64,000 nt of DNA from Alteromonas indica (lineage in GTDB: Bacteria > Pseudomonadota > Gammaproteobacteria > Enterobacterales > Alteromonadaceae). This document shows positions 1-7,453 of this stretch, piece after piece. The DNA lies in assembly GCA_003056425.1 (NCBI GenBank), contig PYVY01000001.1, positions 124,001 through 188,000 of the forward strand. Direction: 5' to 3'. Below the pieces are notes generated by a model. That model did not search any database, was not told the origin of the DNA, and saw only the letters and a program-made list of their open reading frames with translations. The stretch's first letter is position 1. Each line of letters starts with the position of its first letter. The translations under genes and the position numbers were made by a program.

Positions 1-642
1 GTTGAGTCTCCAAGTTTTTTTATCTAACGATTTTAATCCTTTTTGTAGCTCGCTCATGTCCGATTTCATCTTCCGTATATAGGCCTTGTCTTTCTCTTGA
101 TCTTTATACATCGCCTCTAGCTTGGCCTCTAAGTCAGTAAGCTTGCTTTCTAACTCGGTTACTTCAGATTGGCTAAAAAAACGATTTTGAGGTTTATGCT
201 TGGTTTTTAATATTATTTCTTCGTAATGCTTTCTGACCGATTCTAATTCTTCGCTCTTGATAATGGGAGCTTTACACTCTTCTTTAACTCTCTTCGCCCA
301 AGCGCTGACACGATCCAGACCTTTTTTTAAATCAGAAAATTCATACTTTTCCATTGATAAGGCTAGCTCACCTGGACACTCATTTGTTTTAAACAAGTTG
401 ACCTTATCAACTACATGTAAAAATGGCTCTTTTTCAGATCTGAAGAATGAACTCTTTAAGGTACCGTCAGACATTTCATTTTTGCTAATTTCATATAAGG
501 AAAACTTATATTGAGGATGGGTCTTGAATTTAATTTCAAGTAAACAAGAATTGTCCGTACGTACTTCGAAAAGGTGCTCTGACAACCCTGAAGCTTTTAA
601 GTCTTTGATCACTGCATCTATTGTTTTGCTTCTTAAAGTCAT
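1..642 (-). CDS. Unknown coiled-coil protein, 3' end outside window
   Basis: On the minus strand an uninterrupted frame of 214 codons runs from an ATG at 642 to the window edge, so the C-terminus is missing. A good ribosome site (AGGAG) lies 6 bases before the ATG. The N-terminal half starts MTLRSKTIDAVIKDLKASG and looks globular. The last 55 visible residues form a charged heptad-like coiled coil (VTELESKLTDLEAKLEAMYK and onward). I do not recognise the family and assign no function. The gene lies about 130 bp downstream of the AlbA_2-type protein on the same strand, in the same AT-rich DNA, with an attC-like site between them. The two may therefore form a unit or be neighbouring mobile cassettes. 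The frame is clear; the function is not. Confidence 0.7.
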   Translation of the reverse strand, partial: MTLRSKTIDAVIKDLKASGLSEHLFEVRTDNSCLLEIKFKTHPQYKFSLYEISKNEMSDGTLKSSFFRSEKEPFLHVVDKVNLFKTNECPGELALSMEKYEFSDLKKGLDRVSAWAKRVKEECKAPIIKSEELESVRKHYEEIILKTKHKPQNRFFSQSEVTELESKLTDLEAKLEAMYKDQEKDKAYIRKMKSDMSELQKGLKSLDKKTWRLN

Positions 643-704
643 TAAATCTCCTGAAAATTAATGAGTCAACTCCAAGCTAAGGGACGGAAACACGCAGGGA
701 AAAA

Positions 705-775
705 TAACGAAGCGGCCGTGCGTGTTGTAGTCCCAGCAAGCCACGTCAGCGGCTTGCGACTTAAGCGCGATGTTA
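705..775 (-). other. attC-like imperfect inverted repeat (possible integron cassette site)
   Basis: The ends TAAC (705-708) and GTTA (772-775) pair. Unpaired triplets (GAA / GAT) follow on each side, then GCG / CGC, and a central perfect 7-bp hairpin (736-742 with 751-757, loop 743-750). This order of outer R box, unpaired spacer, L box and variable hairpin is how integron attC sites fold. The stop codon of the minus-strand gene lies inside the outer box, as is common in cassettes. The outer boxes fit the GTTRRRY rule only partly, and I see no integrase or second site in the window. It could instead be a degenerate attC or a chance hairpin. Confidence 0.3.
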
Positions 776-2149
776 GCTTTTTTTCCGCCACGCGGATGCA
801 GCCCCTTTTCTGCCTGGTATTGGTTCTATAACCCCTCTATCCTTTAGGCGCAAAAATACATTCTTCATTGTATTTTCACTTTTAATGCCTGTAATGTCCC
901 TAGCTACACGATTAGTAATTTCCTCATTCTCCTTTAAATAATCGACTACTAACTCTTCCGGTGATGCGAGAGACTCATGAGGGATTCTTATTAGTACTGA
1001 GTTTTCTTTTTCAATTATAATGGGGGGCTTGAGCCGCAATGCCTCCATCGCAGTAAATGCAGTATTTAAACCTTCACCTACATCTTGATTTGGAGGATTT
1101 GGAAACTTGTTTATTAATCTAACTACTGTGGGGTTTCTAGCGCTTTGAGTGTCAAGTATGTTTTCTTTTGTTACATGGCCTGGTAACTTTCCTGGACTTT
1201 CAATCTCAACTCTATTATCAAATATTCTTATCTGAACATCTGATATTATGCTGTAGTCTCTGTGTAATATGGCATTTGTAATTATTTCGTGAAGAGTTTC
1301 CTGGGGGTAAGAAATTCTCTCCATACCTTTAGCTCCAAGCTTTTGTATACCCTCTATTATTTCTATTGTTTTTTCAACTGAGCTATAAATAACCGTATAT
1401 GCATCACCTTCGATAGTAATCGGAACTCCATCAAGAAACTCTCTTCCAATATCATCATCCTTAGTTCTGTAGCGCATGATTTTTACGCTACATCTCTTAG
1501 GCAAATAAATAGCGGGCTCATCACAAAACAATAAAACCCCTGACACCTTACATTGCTCCTTTCGAAGAAGCTCTTGATTGTTTAGATAAGTGAGAGGTTC
1601 AGCATTAGGAACGATGTTAATCAAAAAATTAAGTACCGAAAGGCTGTTCTCTACTTTTTGCGGGTTTATATTGACCCATTCATCTTCAAAAGTAACAATA
1701 CCCTTATCAAGTTCCAAGCGTGAAATCTTATCGTTGGTATCTAGTTTTGCCTTTCCTGCGTTCACTCGTACAAAGACTTCGCCCTTTGTAGACTTAACGA
1801 TTTCCTTAACTTTCTTTACCGTAATGTGTAGGACGTAACCGGAAAATTCAATGCAAGTTAAAAACTCAAATATTAAATGATTACCGAAAGGGTGAGCTTG
1901 AAACAAAATCTGAGTGATGTCGTTAGCCTCTTCCACATCGTCAAACCCTTGCCATGATCGTAGCTTATCAGGGCCGCTTTCAGTAATTCCTATATAAATA
2001 TCACCGCCACCTGCGTTAGCAAAAGCTGAGACAGTTTCTGACAATTTCGCTGGTTTTATTTCTTTGGCTTTAACATCATTAAGGTAGTTCTCTTCCACAC
2101 TTATGATTTTTTCAGCCTGATCTGTATCAATTTCATAGACCGGATACAT
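773..2149 (-). CDS. AlbA_2 (Schlafen-type) domain ATP-binding protein
   Basis: A 458-aa protein with a three-part layout. An N-terminal AlbA_2 domain (about residues 15-140) has the signature SETVSAFANAGGGDIYIGI. A GHKL-like ATPase region (about 280-390) has HEIITNAILHRDYS and the DVGEGLNTAF loop. A C-terminal winged-helix-like segment (about 400-458) follows. This is the usual make-up of the 'ATP-binding protein / putative transcriptional regulator' family with AlbA_2 and HATPase_c_4 domains. Family members are often found in accessory and defence islands, but their role is mostly unproven. The ATG is preceded by AAGGAG. Base composition is clearly AT-richer than the genes from 3 kb on, which suggests transfer. 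The domain call is firm; the biological role is unknown. Confidence 0.85.
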   Translation of the reverse strand: MYPVYEIDTDQAEKIISVEENYLNDVKAKEIKPAKLSETVSAFANAGGGDIYIGITESGPDKLRSWQGFDDVEEANDITQILFQAHPFGNHLIFEFLTCIEFSGYVLHITVKKVKEIVKSTKGEVFVRVNAGKAKLDTNDKISRLELDKGIVTFEDEWVNINPQKVENSLSVLNFLINIVPNAEPLTYLNNQELLRKEQCKVSGVLLFCDEPAIYLPKRCSVKIMRYRTKDDDIGREFLDGVPITIEGDAYTVIYSSVEKTIEIIEGIQKLGAKGMERISYPQETLHEIITNAILHRDYSIISDVQIRIFDNRVEIESPGKLPGHVTKENILDTQSARNPTVVRLINKFPNPPNQDVGEGLNTAFTAMEALRLKPPIIIEKENSVLIRIPHESLASPEELVVDYLKENEEITNRVARDITGIKSENTMKNVFLRLKDRGVIEPIPGRKGAASAWRKKS

Positions 2150-2159
2150 TATCGCTGCT

Positions 2160-2955
2160 CCTTAGCTAATTTTTTTTGATATTATATTCAATCATTTTAG
2201 AACGCTACCGTCACGGCTAGCGCTAATGGCTAACAATTTAATATAGCGCGATTTGCGCGTTTTTCTGCCAACGCATCGCTCGATTTTATACTTTCACTAT
2301 AAATACCAAACTAACTATCATATTGCTACATATAGGGAAACTGGCGATCTGGATAATGTGCTAGGTGGGAACAAAAACGAGCGATTGGGTCGTTTTTCTG
2401 AATATGGGAGCGACGCAGCTTATTTGGGGGAGTATCAGAATGCACATTGTTGCCATTAAAGTCCCAATGAACTAGCGGCTGCTTCACGTACGGAGCGGAC
2501 GCACGAAAGATGACATACCAACGACAGCACAATTGTCTCTGCGCAAAATGTCAGAACTGATCAAGCTCTGCCATGAGTAGTGTGTGGTAAAGTTGGGTTC
2601 AACCCAGCTTTTCGCCTGCGAAGTAGACCCCTAGCATTTTTTTTTGCGCAGAACGGTAAAACCCGATAGATCAGGTTAGCGCTTTTTTACTCCCTGACGG
2701 CTCACCGGCCCATTCCTGGTTCTTTACCCTTAGCTCTTTGCCGTTAGCCCTTTGCCGCTAGTGCTTAGCCGTTAGCCCTTCACTCTCATTAGCCACCTTC
2801 CCTTAACTAATCTAATATAACTGCCCGCTGGCGAAATATCGGGCCTTCACAGGTGATTTTTGCTCTGTCCGCTAATAGTCTTTCCTCGGGAACTTTAAAT
2901 GTGCAGGAGTCCCCTCCCCTTATATGGTCTTATCTGCTTAATTTGCGGGAGTAGT
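2160..2955. other. Gene-poor region between the AT-rich patch and the core genome
   Basis: About 800 bp with no convincing gene on either strand. Open frames of 60-105 codons exist, but they overlap each other and show no start signals or family resemblance. The region holds a short hairpin at 2203-2222 (CGCTA/TAGCG arms), a small GC hairpin followed by five T at 2246-2264, a run of nine T near 2638, and the 14-bp tandem repeat listed separately. It probably marks the border of an acquired segment. Confidence 0.5.
2730..2785. repeat. Degenerate 14-bp tandem repeat, four copies
   Basis: Four consecutive 14-mers align without gaps: TTAGCTCTTTGCCG (2730), TTAGCCCTTTGCCG (2744), CTAGTGCTTAGCCG (2758) and TTAGCCCTTCACTC (2772). 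Further TTAGCC-like words follow up to about 2800. The unit is AT/GC mixed and non-coding. It may be a slippage relic; no protein or replication role can be assigned. Confidence 0.75.
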
Positions 2956-3495
2956 CTAATCTGCATAACCACTGCCAATTGCACTAAATGGCAGGTCCAG
3001 TTCAAGTTCGGGTACTTGCAAGCCAACCCAGGCGGGAAAAGTGTTACTGTTTGGCCCAGGAAATACCTGATATTCATTGGCCCAGGGATATTGTGCCACT
3101 GCGTGCTCGATATCGGGTATCAGACGCGCTGCTTTATCGCCGCTTATCGACAAAATCTTTTCCGGACGCGCGCCATACCAATACCGGTCAGGGTTTACTA
3201 CCTGGTATTGCTTTAAGGCGGGTAAACCTTGCTTAATACGCCAGCCCACTACTTCATAAACAGTGTATTTTTGTTCTCCCACTGCTTTAGTGGCAATCCA
3301 GGTATGCACAGCAAACCAGCCTCGCCAGCTAAAGGCATCGGCCGCGTACACTTCAATAATTGCCTGCGGATGATCCGCCGGATCAGGTGCGATACCGGCT
3401 GGCTCACGGCTCGCTGTACGCCAGTCTTGACTGGAGCAACCGGCTAAACCTAGCAGGCTGCTAACTAAGCTAATGACGATTACAAATACTTTCAT
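2956..3495 (-). CDS. DUF3750 family lipoprotein
   Basis: A 179-aa protein with an N-terminal hydrophobic signal and the lipobox LAGC, so it is probably a lipoprotein acylated at that cysteine. The mature part matches DUF3750, with the conserved stretches WFAVHTWIATK, YEVVGW, YWYGARPEKIL, YPWANEYQVFPGPNSNTF and the C-terminal IGSGY. The function of the family is not known; the conserved H, W and N residues suggest a papain-like or binding fold, which is only a guess. I chose the ATG at 3495; a GTG two codons upstream is also possible. The next gene on the same strand begins about 1 kb upstream, so it may have its own promoter. Confidence 0.8.
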   Translation of the reverse strand: MKVFVIVISLVSSLLGLAGCSSQDWRTASREPAGIAPDPADHPQAIIEVYAADAFSWRGWFAVHTWIATKAVGEQKYTVYEVVGWRIKQGLPALKQYQVVNPDRYWYGARPEKILSISGDKAARLIPDIEHAVAQYPWANEYQVFPGPNSNTFPAWVGLQVPELELDLPFSAIGSGYAD

Positions 3496-3559
3496 TGCCA
3501 CACACTATATGAATAAAGTTACATTAGGTACGTGCTCAGGCACTGGCAGTTTATTAATT

Positions 3560-4447
3560 TTATGCAAGCCTTGGGGTAAACCCATACCACTGTGCGGCAT
3601 TATCGTGACACAGCGCCTGCTGGTATTGCGCGGGGCAGCTTTGCAGATACGTCTGCCAGGTATGCCTATAGGTAGTCGCCAGCAGGCATAGCGGAAAATT
3701 CCCGGCCAGCATGACGCGCGCAGGTGAAAACATATTAACTAAATCGTTAATAACCCGGCTAATATACTGAGTATCAAGGGTCCGTTTATCACTTAGCATT
3801 TCAAAACCCGACACTTTTACCACACACAGCTCATGCGCAGCCAGCTTTGCCATATTGGCTAACCACAGTTGGTAAAGCGTGTCGTCAGCCGCAAAGACGC
3901 GACTTTGGGCGGGTAAAGGGGGAAACCCTGCATGGTTAACGATACAGCGCAAACTATGACGGGATAGTTGTTCACAGAGTAAGTCAACGCCGGGTGTATC
4001 GGTAGCCGGCAACTGGGCTTCAAAATGCAAGCCACGCGCCGCCAGCGACGCCATGTGGCGTTGAGCGAGCGTATTGGCCAGAACCAGCGTCGCCTGCTCA
4101 TCCAGAATATGTCTTACCCCTACTACGCTACGGTATTGTTGGAGCTGATCCAGCACATAATCCGCCTTTTGCTCGGTCAGCGTGATGCCGCCGACACTTC
4201 GCATCGGAAGGCTGACGGTTTGTTCAAGATAGTCAATTTCGCGCCACGGCTGTTGATTATCAAACCCAGCTTCAATATGGACCAGCCCGCGTATTGATAA
4301 TGGCCCGGTAAGCTGTAAATCGGCTTGCGTTACACTGCGCTGAATAAGGGCTTTGTCGGGCCAGAGGGGGGCATTTTGAGGCTGTAGCCAGGCATAGTTA
4401 CCGCGCGCTAAATCAATGAAATGAACGTGGCTATCAATGATGTCCAA
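3560..4447 (-). CDS. Amidohydrolase, L-fuconolactonase-like
   Basis: A 295-aa TIM-barrel amidohydrolase of the amidohydrolase_2 (PF04909) family. The N-terminal metal site IIDSHVHFIDLARGNYAWL is typical of lactonases such as L-fuconolactonase and 2-pyrone-4,6-dicarboxylate lactonase. Further expected features are VGVRHILDE, IVNHAGFPP (metal His) and MLAGNFPLCLL (usually GSDWP in the family, here altered). The start is TTG at 4447, 6 bases after GGGAGG. It lies 40 bp behind an SDR oxidoreductase on the same strand; such pairs occur in the non-phosphorylated L-fucose pathway, where the lactonase opens L-fucono-lactone. The substrate is an inference. The missing GSDWP consensus leaves room for another lactone. 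Confidence 0.75.
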   Translation of the reverse strand: MDIIDSHVHFIDLARGNYAWLQPQNAPLWPDKALIQRSVTQADLQLTGPLSIRGLVHIEAGFDNQQPWREIDYLEQTVSLPMRSVGGITLTEQKADYVLDQLQQYRSVVGVRHILDEQATLVLANTLAQRHMASLAARGLHFEAQLPATDTPGVDLLCEQLSRHSLRCIVNHAGFPPLPAQSRVFAADDTLYQLWLANMAKLAAHELCVVKVSGFEMLSDKRTLDTQYISRVINDLVNMFSPARVMLAGNFPLCLLATTYRHTWQTYLQSCPAQYQQALCHDNAAQWYGFTPRLA

Positions 4448-4487
4448 AGGTAACCTCCCACTGGGTTAATACTGCTGCGCCGGTGAT

Positions 4488-5237
4488 TTAGCGCGCAGTA
4501 TAGCCGCCATCAATAACCTGTAAGCTGCCGGTAATAAAGCGGGCTTTATCGCTGGCCAGAAAACACACCAGCTCGGCAACTTCTTCGGGCTGGCCAAGCC
4601 GTCCCAACGGCTGCTGAGCGGCTTCTTCGGCGTGCACCTTTGCTGCATTTACACCTGCCTGGTTTACGTAGCGATTAATCGCATTATGGTAAAGCGGCGT
4701 TTCAATGGTGCCCGGGCATACGGCGTTGGCCCGGATATTAAAGGACGCATAATCCAAGGCGGTGGTTTTGGCTATTGAAGCCAATGCCGCTTTCGTCAGG
4801 TTATAAGCAAAAGACGAGGTTTTACCCACCAGCGACTGGTCTGAACCCATCACTATAATTGCGCCACTACGCTGCGCTTTCATAACGGGTAGCACGTGTT
4901 TTATCGCAGCATAAGCCCCTTTAACATTAATGGCAAAAAGCCGATCTAAATCAGCTTCACTGGTTTGCTCCAGCGTTCCAGAAAAATGCACACCCGCATT
5001 GGAAACCAATGCATCTATCCGGTCGGTTTGGCTGCTAACCTGCTGTATCGCCTGGCCTACCTGCGCGCTATCCGACACATCGCATGAAAGCCACGTACCC
5101 CGAGGGACCGGACGGGCGAAGTCCTCAACGTCTAAGTTAAATACCTGATAATGGTGCGCAGCAAACAGCTGGCAAATGGCTAAGCCAATTCCTTTACTAC
5201 CACCGGTTACAATGGCTACAGCCGGGCTAGCGGTCAT
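4488..5237 (-). CDS. SDR-family oxidoreductase
   Basis: A 249-aa classical short-chain dehydrogenase. It has the Rossmann glycine motif TGGSKGIG, the NNAG-equivalent VSNAGVHF, and the catalytic residues Ser (VMGSDQS), Tyr and Lys (YNLTKAAL). The PGTIETPL segment and the C-terminal ITGSLQVIDGGYTAR are also family marks. SDRs of this type next to a lactonase act as 2-keto-3-deoxy-L-fuconate dehydrogenase in the Xanthomonas-type L-fucose pathway; that role here is inferred from context only. I chose the ATG at 5237, which has AGGA about 9 bases upstream, over a TTG eight codons earlier. It is probably the first gene of a two-gene operon with the lactonase. Confidence 0.85.
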   Translation of the reverse strand: MTASPAVAIVTGGSKGIGLAICQLFAAHHYQVFNLDVEDFARPVPRGTWLSCDVSDSAQVGQAIQQVSSQTDRIDALVSNAGVHFSGTLEQTSEADLDRLFAINVKGAYAAIKHVLPVMKAQRSGAIIVMGSDQSLVGKTSSFAYNLTKAALASIAKTTALDYASFNIRANAVCPGTIETPLYHNAINRYVNQAGVNAAKVHAEEAAQQPLGRLGQPEEVAELVCFLASDKARFITGSLQVIDGGYTAR

Positions 5238-5340
5238 CGCGTTATATCCTGAGTGACTCAATTAAAGCGCTAGCATGACGAACTGCCCGAAAAATTGCAA
5301 CACACGCCCCGCCCCGCTTTACGGGGATGCTTGATTTACC

Positions 5341-5360
5341 TACCAGAGACATGTCTGGTA
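5341..5360. promoter_or_regulatory. Operator-like inverted repeat upstream of the SDR/lactonase pair
   Basis: A dyad with 7-bp arms, TACCAGA and TCTGGTA, separated by 6 bases. It lies in the 230-bp divergent region between the SDR gene and the acyl-CoA dehydrogenase. The size fits the operator of a dimeric regulator, but no regulator gene is adjacent and the family cannot be named. Confidence 0.35.
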
Positions 5361-5403
5361 CCCAGCGAATTATTAACGCTTTTACAAATTACTTACAAGA
5401 TAC

Positions 5404-5431
5404 TTGGCCCACGGTTAATTCTGCGTATAAT
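5404..5431 (+). promoter_or_regulatory. Sigma70-like promoter of the acyl-CoA dehydrogenase gene
   Basis: TTGGCC at 5404 and a perfect TATAAT at 5426 are 16 bases apart, and the -10 is 39 bases before the start codon. The inverted repeat just downstream would overlap the transcription start. Confidence 0.5.
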
Positions 5432-5434
5432 TAA

Positions 5435-5456
5435 AATTCAAACACCTGTTTAAATT
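5435..5456. promoter_or_regulatory. PsrA-like operator
   Basis: A 22-bp near-perfect dyad, AATTCAAACA-CC-TGTTTAAATT, immediately after the TATAAT box and before the ribosome site. It contains CAAAC-N4-GTTTA, close to the CAAAC-N(2-4)-GTTTG type motif described for PsrA, the TetR-type regulator of fatty-acid breakdown in many gammaproteobacteria. The position would give repression that acyl-CoA or fatty acid relieves. The regulator is not in the window. Confidence 0.5.
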
Positions 5457-5470
5457 ATTAGGAGTGGGCT

Positions 5471-7231
5471 ATGCCTCAGTACCAGGCGCCGCTGGCAGAT
5501 TATCAGTTTTTATTAAATGACTGGTTGTCACTGGATTCACATTATCAGTCACTGAAGGTGACAGACTTTGACTTTGCCTTGGCCAATGAAGTTATTGCCC
5601 AGGGGGCCCGGTTTGCAGAAGATGTGATAGCCCCACTCAACCGCCCGGGTGATGAGCAAGGTTGTACACTAAAAGACGGCAAGGTAACTACCCCGGATGG
5701 TTTCGCCCAGGCTTATCACGATTATATCGCCAATGGCTGGAATAGTATGCTGGGCTCGGCAGACTACGACGGCCAGGAACTTCCCCACACCATGGCTGTG
5801 CCGGTTCATGAAATGCTGCACTCGGCCAACCTCAGCTGGCGGCTTACCAGCATGCTTACCGAAAGCGCCGTGCTGGCGGTTACCAAGCATGCCAGTCAAG
5901 CGCTTAAAGACACCTATCTGGCTAAGCTGATTAGTGGCGAATGGACGGGCACGATGAACCTGACCGAACCCCATGCGGGCACCGATCTGGCTTTGCTTTC
6001 GACCAAAGCAGAGCCGCAACCTGATGGCAGCTACCGGGTAACCGGCAACAAAATATTCATTACTGGCGGCGACCATGAGTGGACCAGTAATATTGTACAT
6101 ATGGTACTGGCCCGGTTACCCGATGCCCCTGCCGGCGTAAAAGGCATTAGCTTGTTTTTAGTGCCAAAATTTATACCCGATTCGCAGGGCGAACCCGCTG
6201 CAGCTAATGCGGTGTCGGTAGGCAGTATTGAGCATAAGATGGGCATTAAAGGCAGCCCCACCTGTGTAATGAACTACGACGGCGCGACCGGCTGGCTGGT
6301 TGGTGAGCCCAACCAAGGCCTGGCCTGCATGTTTACCATGATGAACGACGCGCGCTTTCAGGTTGGCCTGGAAGGTCTTGGCGCCAGCGAAGCTTCATTT
6401 CAAGGCGCATTAGCCTATGCTCGTGAGCGGGTCCAGTCACGGGCTCCGCAAGGCGTACAAAACCCAGATGGTAAAGCCGATCCTATTATTTTCCAGCCAG
6501 ATGTAGCCCGTATGCTACTAACCCAGAAGGCGTTAACCGAAGGCTGTCGCGCATTGGCTGTATTTTATGCCGGCTACATGGATGTCGAGCGCTATGGCGA
6601 TGCAGACCGTAAAGCAATAGCGGGCCAGGTACTAGGCTTTTTAACGCCAGTATGCAAAGGCTTCATGACCGATATGGGGCTGGAATCAACTAGCCTGGGC
6701 ATCCAGGTATTTGGCGGCCACGGTTATATTCGCGAGTGGGGTATGGAGCAACTCATGCGTGATGTGCGTATTGCGCAGCTTTATGAGGGCACCAATGGTA
6801 TTCAGGCGCTCGATCTCATTGGCCGAAAGCTTACCCGCGATAAAGGCCAGATGATGGAAGCTACCTTTACTGAATTATCAGCGCGGGTGAAGGCCATTAC
6901 CGATAAGACTGCGCAATCGCAGGCGCGTGCATTATTAGATGACTGGCGGGCAACCTCGGCCGACTGCCTGGGCCTTGAAGCCAGCGATGTGGCCAGTGCT
7001 GCCAGCGATTATCTGGCTTATACCGCCTATTCAATACTCGGGGTGTTGTGGTACAGCATGGCTGATGCCGCCAGCCGTAGCGAAAATAGAACCCTGGCCA
7101 GTGCTAAACGTAAAACCTGCGATTTTTATCAGGCGCGCATCTTGCCCCGGCGGGATGCCCACAAAGTAGCTATGCAGGCAGGCGCGGCGTCTGTATTGCA
7201 GGTAAGCGGTAGCGAATTTGATTATATCTAA
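5471..7231 (+). CDS. Acyl-CoA dehydrogenase, DmdC/FadE-like long form
   Basis: A 586-aa FAD enzyme of the long acyl-CoA dehydrogenase subgroup with an extra C-terminal domain (PF12806). This includes 3-methylmercaptopropionyl-CoA dehydrogenase (DmdC) and fatty acyl-CoA dehydrogenases. The N-terminal MPQYQAPLADYQFLLND is typical of the group. FAD and substrate motifs include MNLTEPHAGTDL and ITGGDHEWTSNIVHMVLARL. QVFGGHGYIREWGMEQLMRD is followed by YEGTNGIQALDL, where the Glu is the likely catalytic base. It is cytoplasmic and takes part in beta-oxidation or, less surely, in DMSP demethylation. A ribosome site (AGGAG) precedes the ATG. It appears monocistronic and ends at a strong terminator; a PsrA-like box supports a fatty-acid role. 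Confidence 0.88.
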   Translation: MPQYQAPLADYQFLLNDWLSLDSHYQSLKVTDFDFALANEVIAQGARFAEDVIAPLNRPGDEQGCTLKDGKVTTPDGFAQAYHDYIANGWNSMLGSADYDGQELPHTMAVPVHEMLHSANLSWRLTSMLTESAVLAVTKHASQALKDTYLAKLISGEWTGTMNLTEPHAGTDLALLSTKAEPQPDGSYRVTGNKIFITGGDHEWTSNIVHMVLARLPDAPAGVKGISLFLVPKFIPDSQGEPAAANAVSVGSIEHKMGIKGSPTCVMNYDGATGWLVGEPNQGLACMFTMMNDARFQVGLEGLGASEASFQGALAYARERVQSRAPQGVQNPDGKADPIIFQPDVARMLLTQKALTEGCRALAVFYAGYMDVERYGDADRKAIAGQVLGFLTPVCKGFMTDMGLESTSLGIQVFGGHGYIREWGMEQLMRDVRIAQLYEGTNGIQALDLIGRKLTRDKGQMMEATFTELSARVKAITDKTAQSQARALLDDWRATSADCLGLEASDVASAASDYLAYTAYSILGVLWYSMADAASRSENRTLASAKRKTCDFYQARILPRRDAHKVAMQAGAASVLQVSGSEFDYI

Positions 7232-7324
7232 GCCGGCTTTCAGCACCGTGAATTAGCTAAGGCGCGTATTGCGACTGGCAATAAGTCATCGTAGCACCTT
7301 CGTTTGGCCGTCTCGGATGGATAT

Positions 7325-7353
7325 AAAAAAGCCCCTCTTTTGAGGGGCTTTTT
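7325..7353. terminator. Rho-independent terminator, usable from both sides
   Basis: The stem GCCCCTC / GAGGGGC has a 4-base loop, is preceded by six A and followed by five T. It lies between the convergent acyl-CoA dehydrogenase and nuclease genes and can end transcription from either side. Confidence 0.9.
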
Positions 7354-7453
7354 ATGTGCAATTTGAATGGTTTATAGCACGCTTCAGGGGCCACTGGCAT
7401 GGCTACGTGTATTAGCCTGCCAGTCGCCCTTAGCTTATCCCATCACTGTGTAA

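Noticed and set aside
257..514. An 85-codon plus-strand frame opposite the left-edge gene
   Set aside because: The minus-strand frame over the same stretch is longer, has a good ribosome site and a clear coiled-coil pattern, so the plus-strand frame is its shadow.
2203..2264. A possible second attC-like site upstream of the AlbA_2 gene (TTGTTAGCC on the minus strand)
   Set aside because: A GTTAGCC word and a GC hairpin exist, but no matching RYYYAAC box was found within the expected distance.
2253..2532. Two overlapping 68-codon frames on opposite strands
   Set aside because: No ribosome site, no family resemblance and mutual overlap in a gene-poor stretch.
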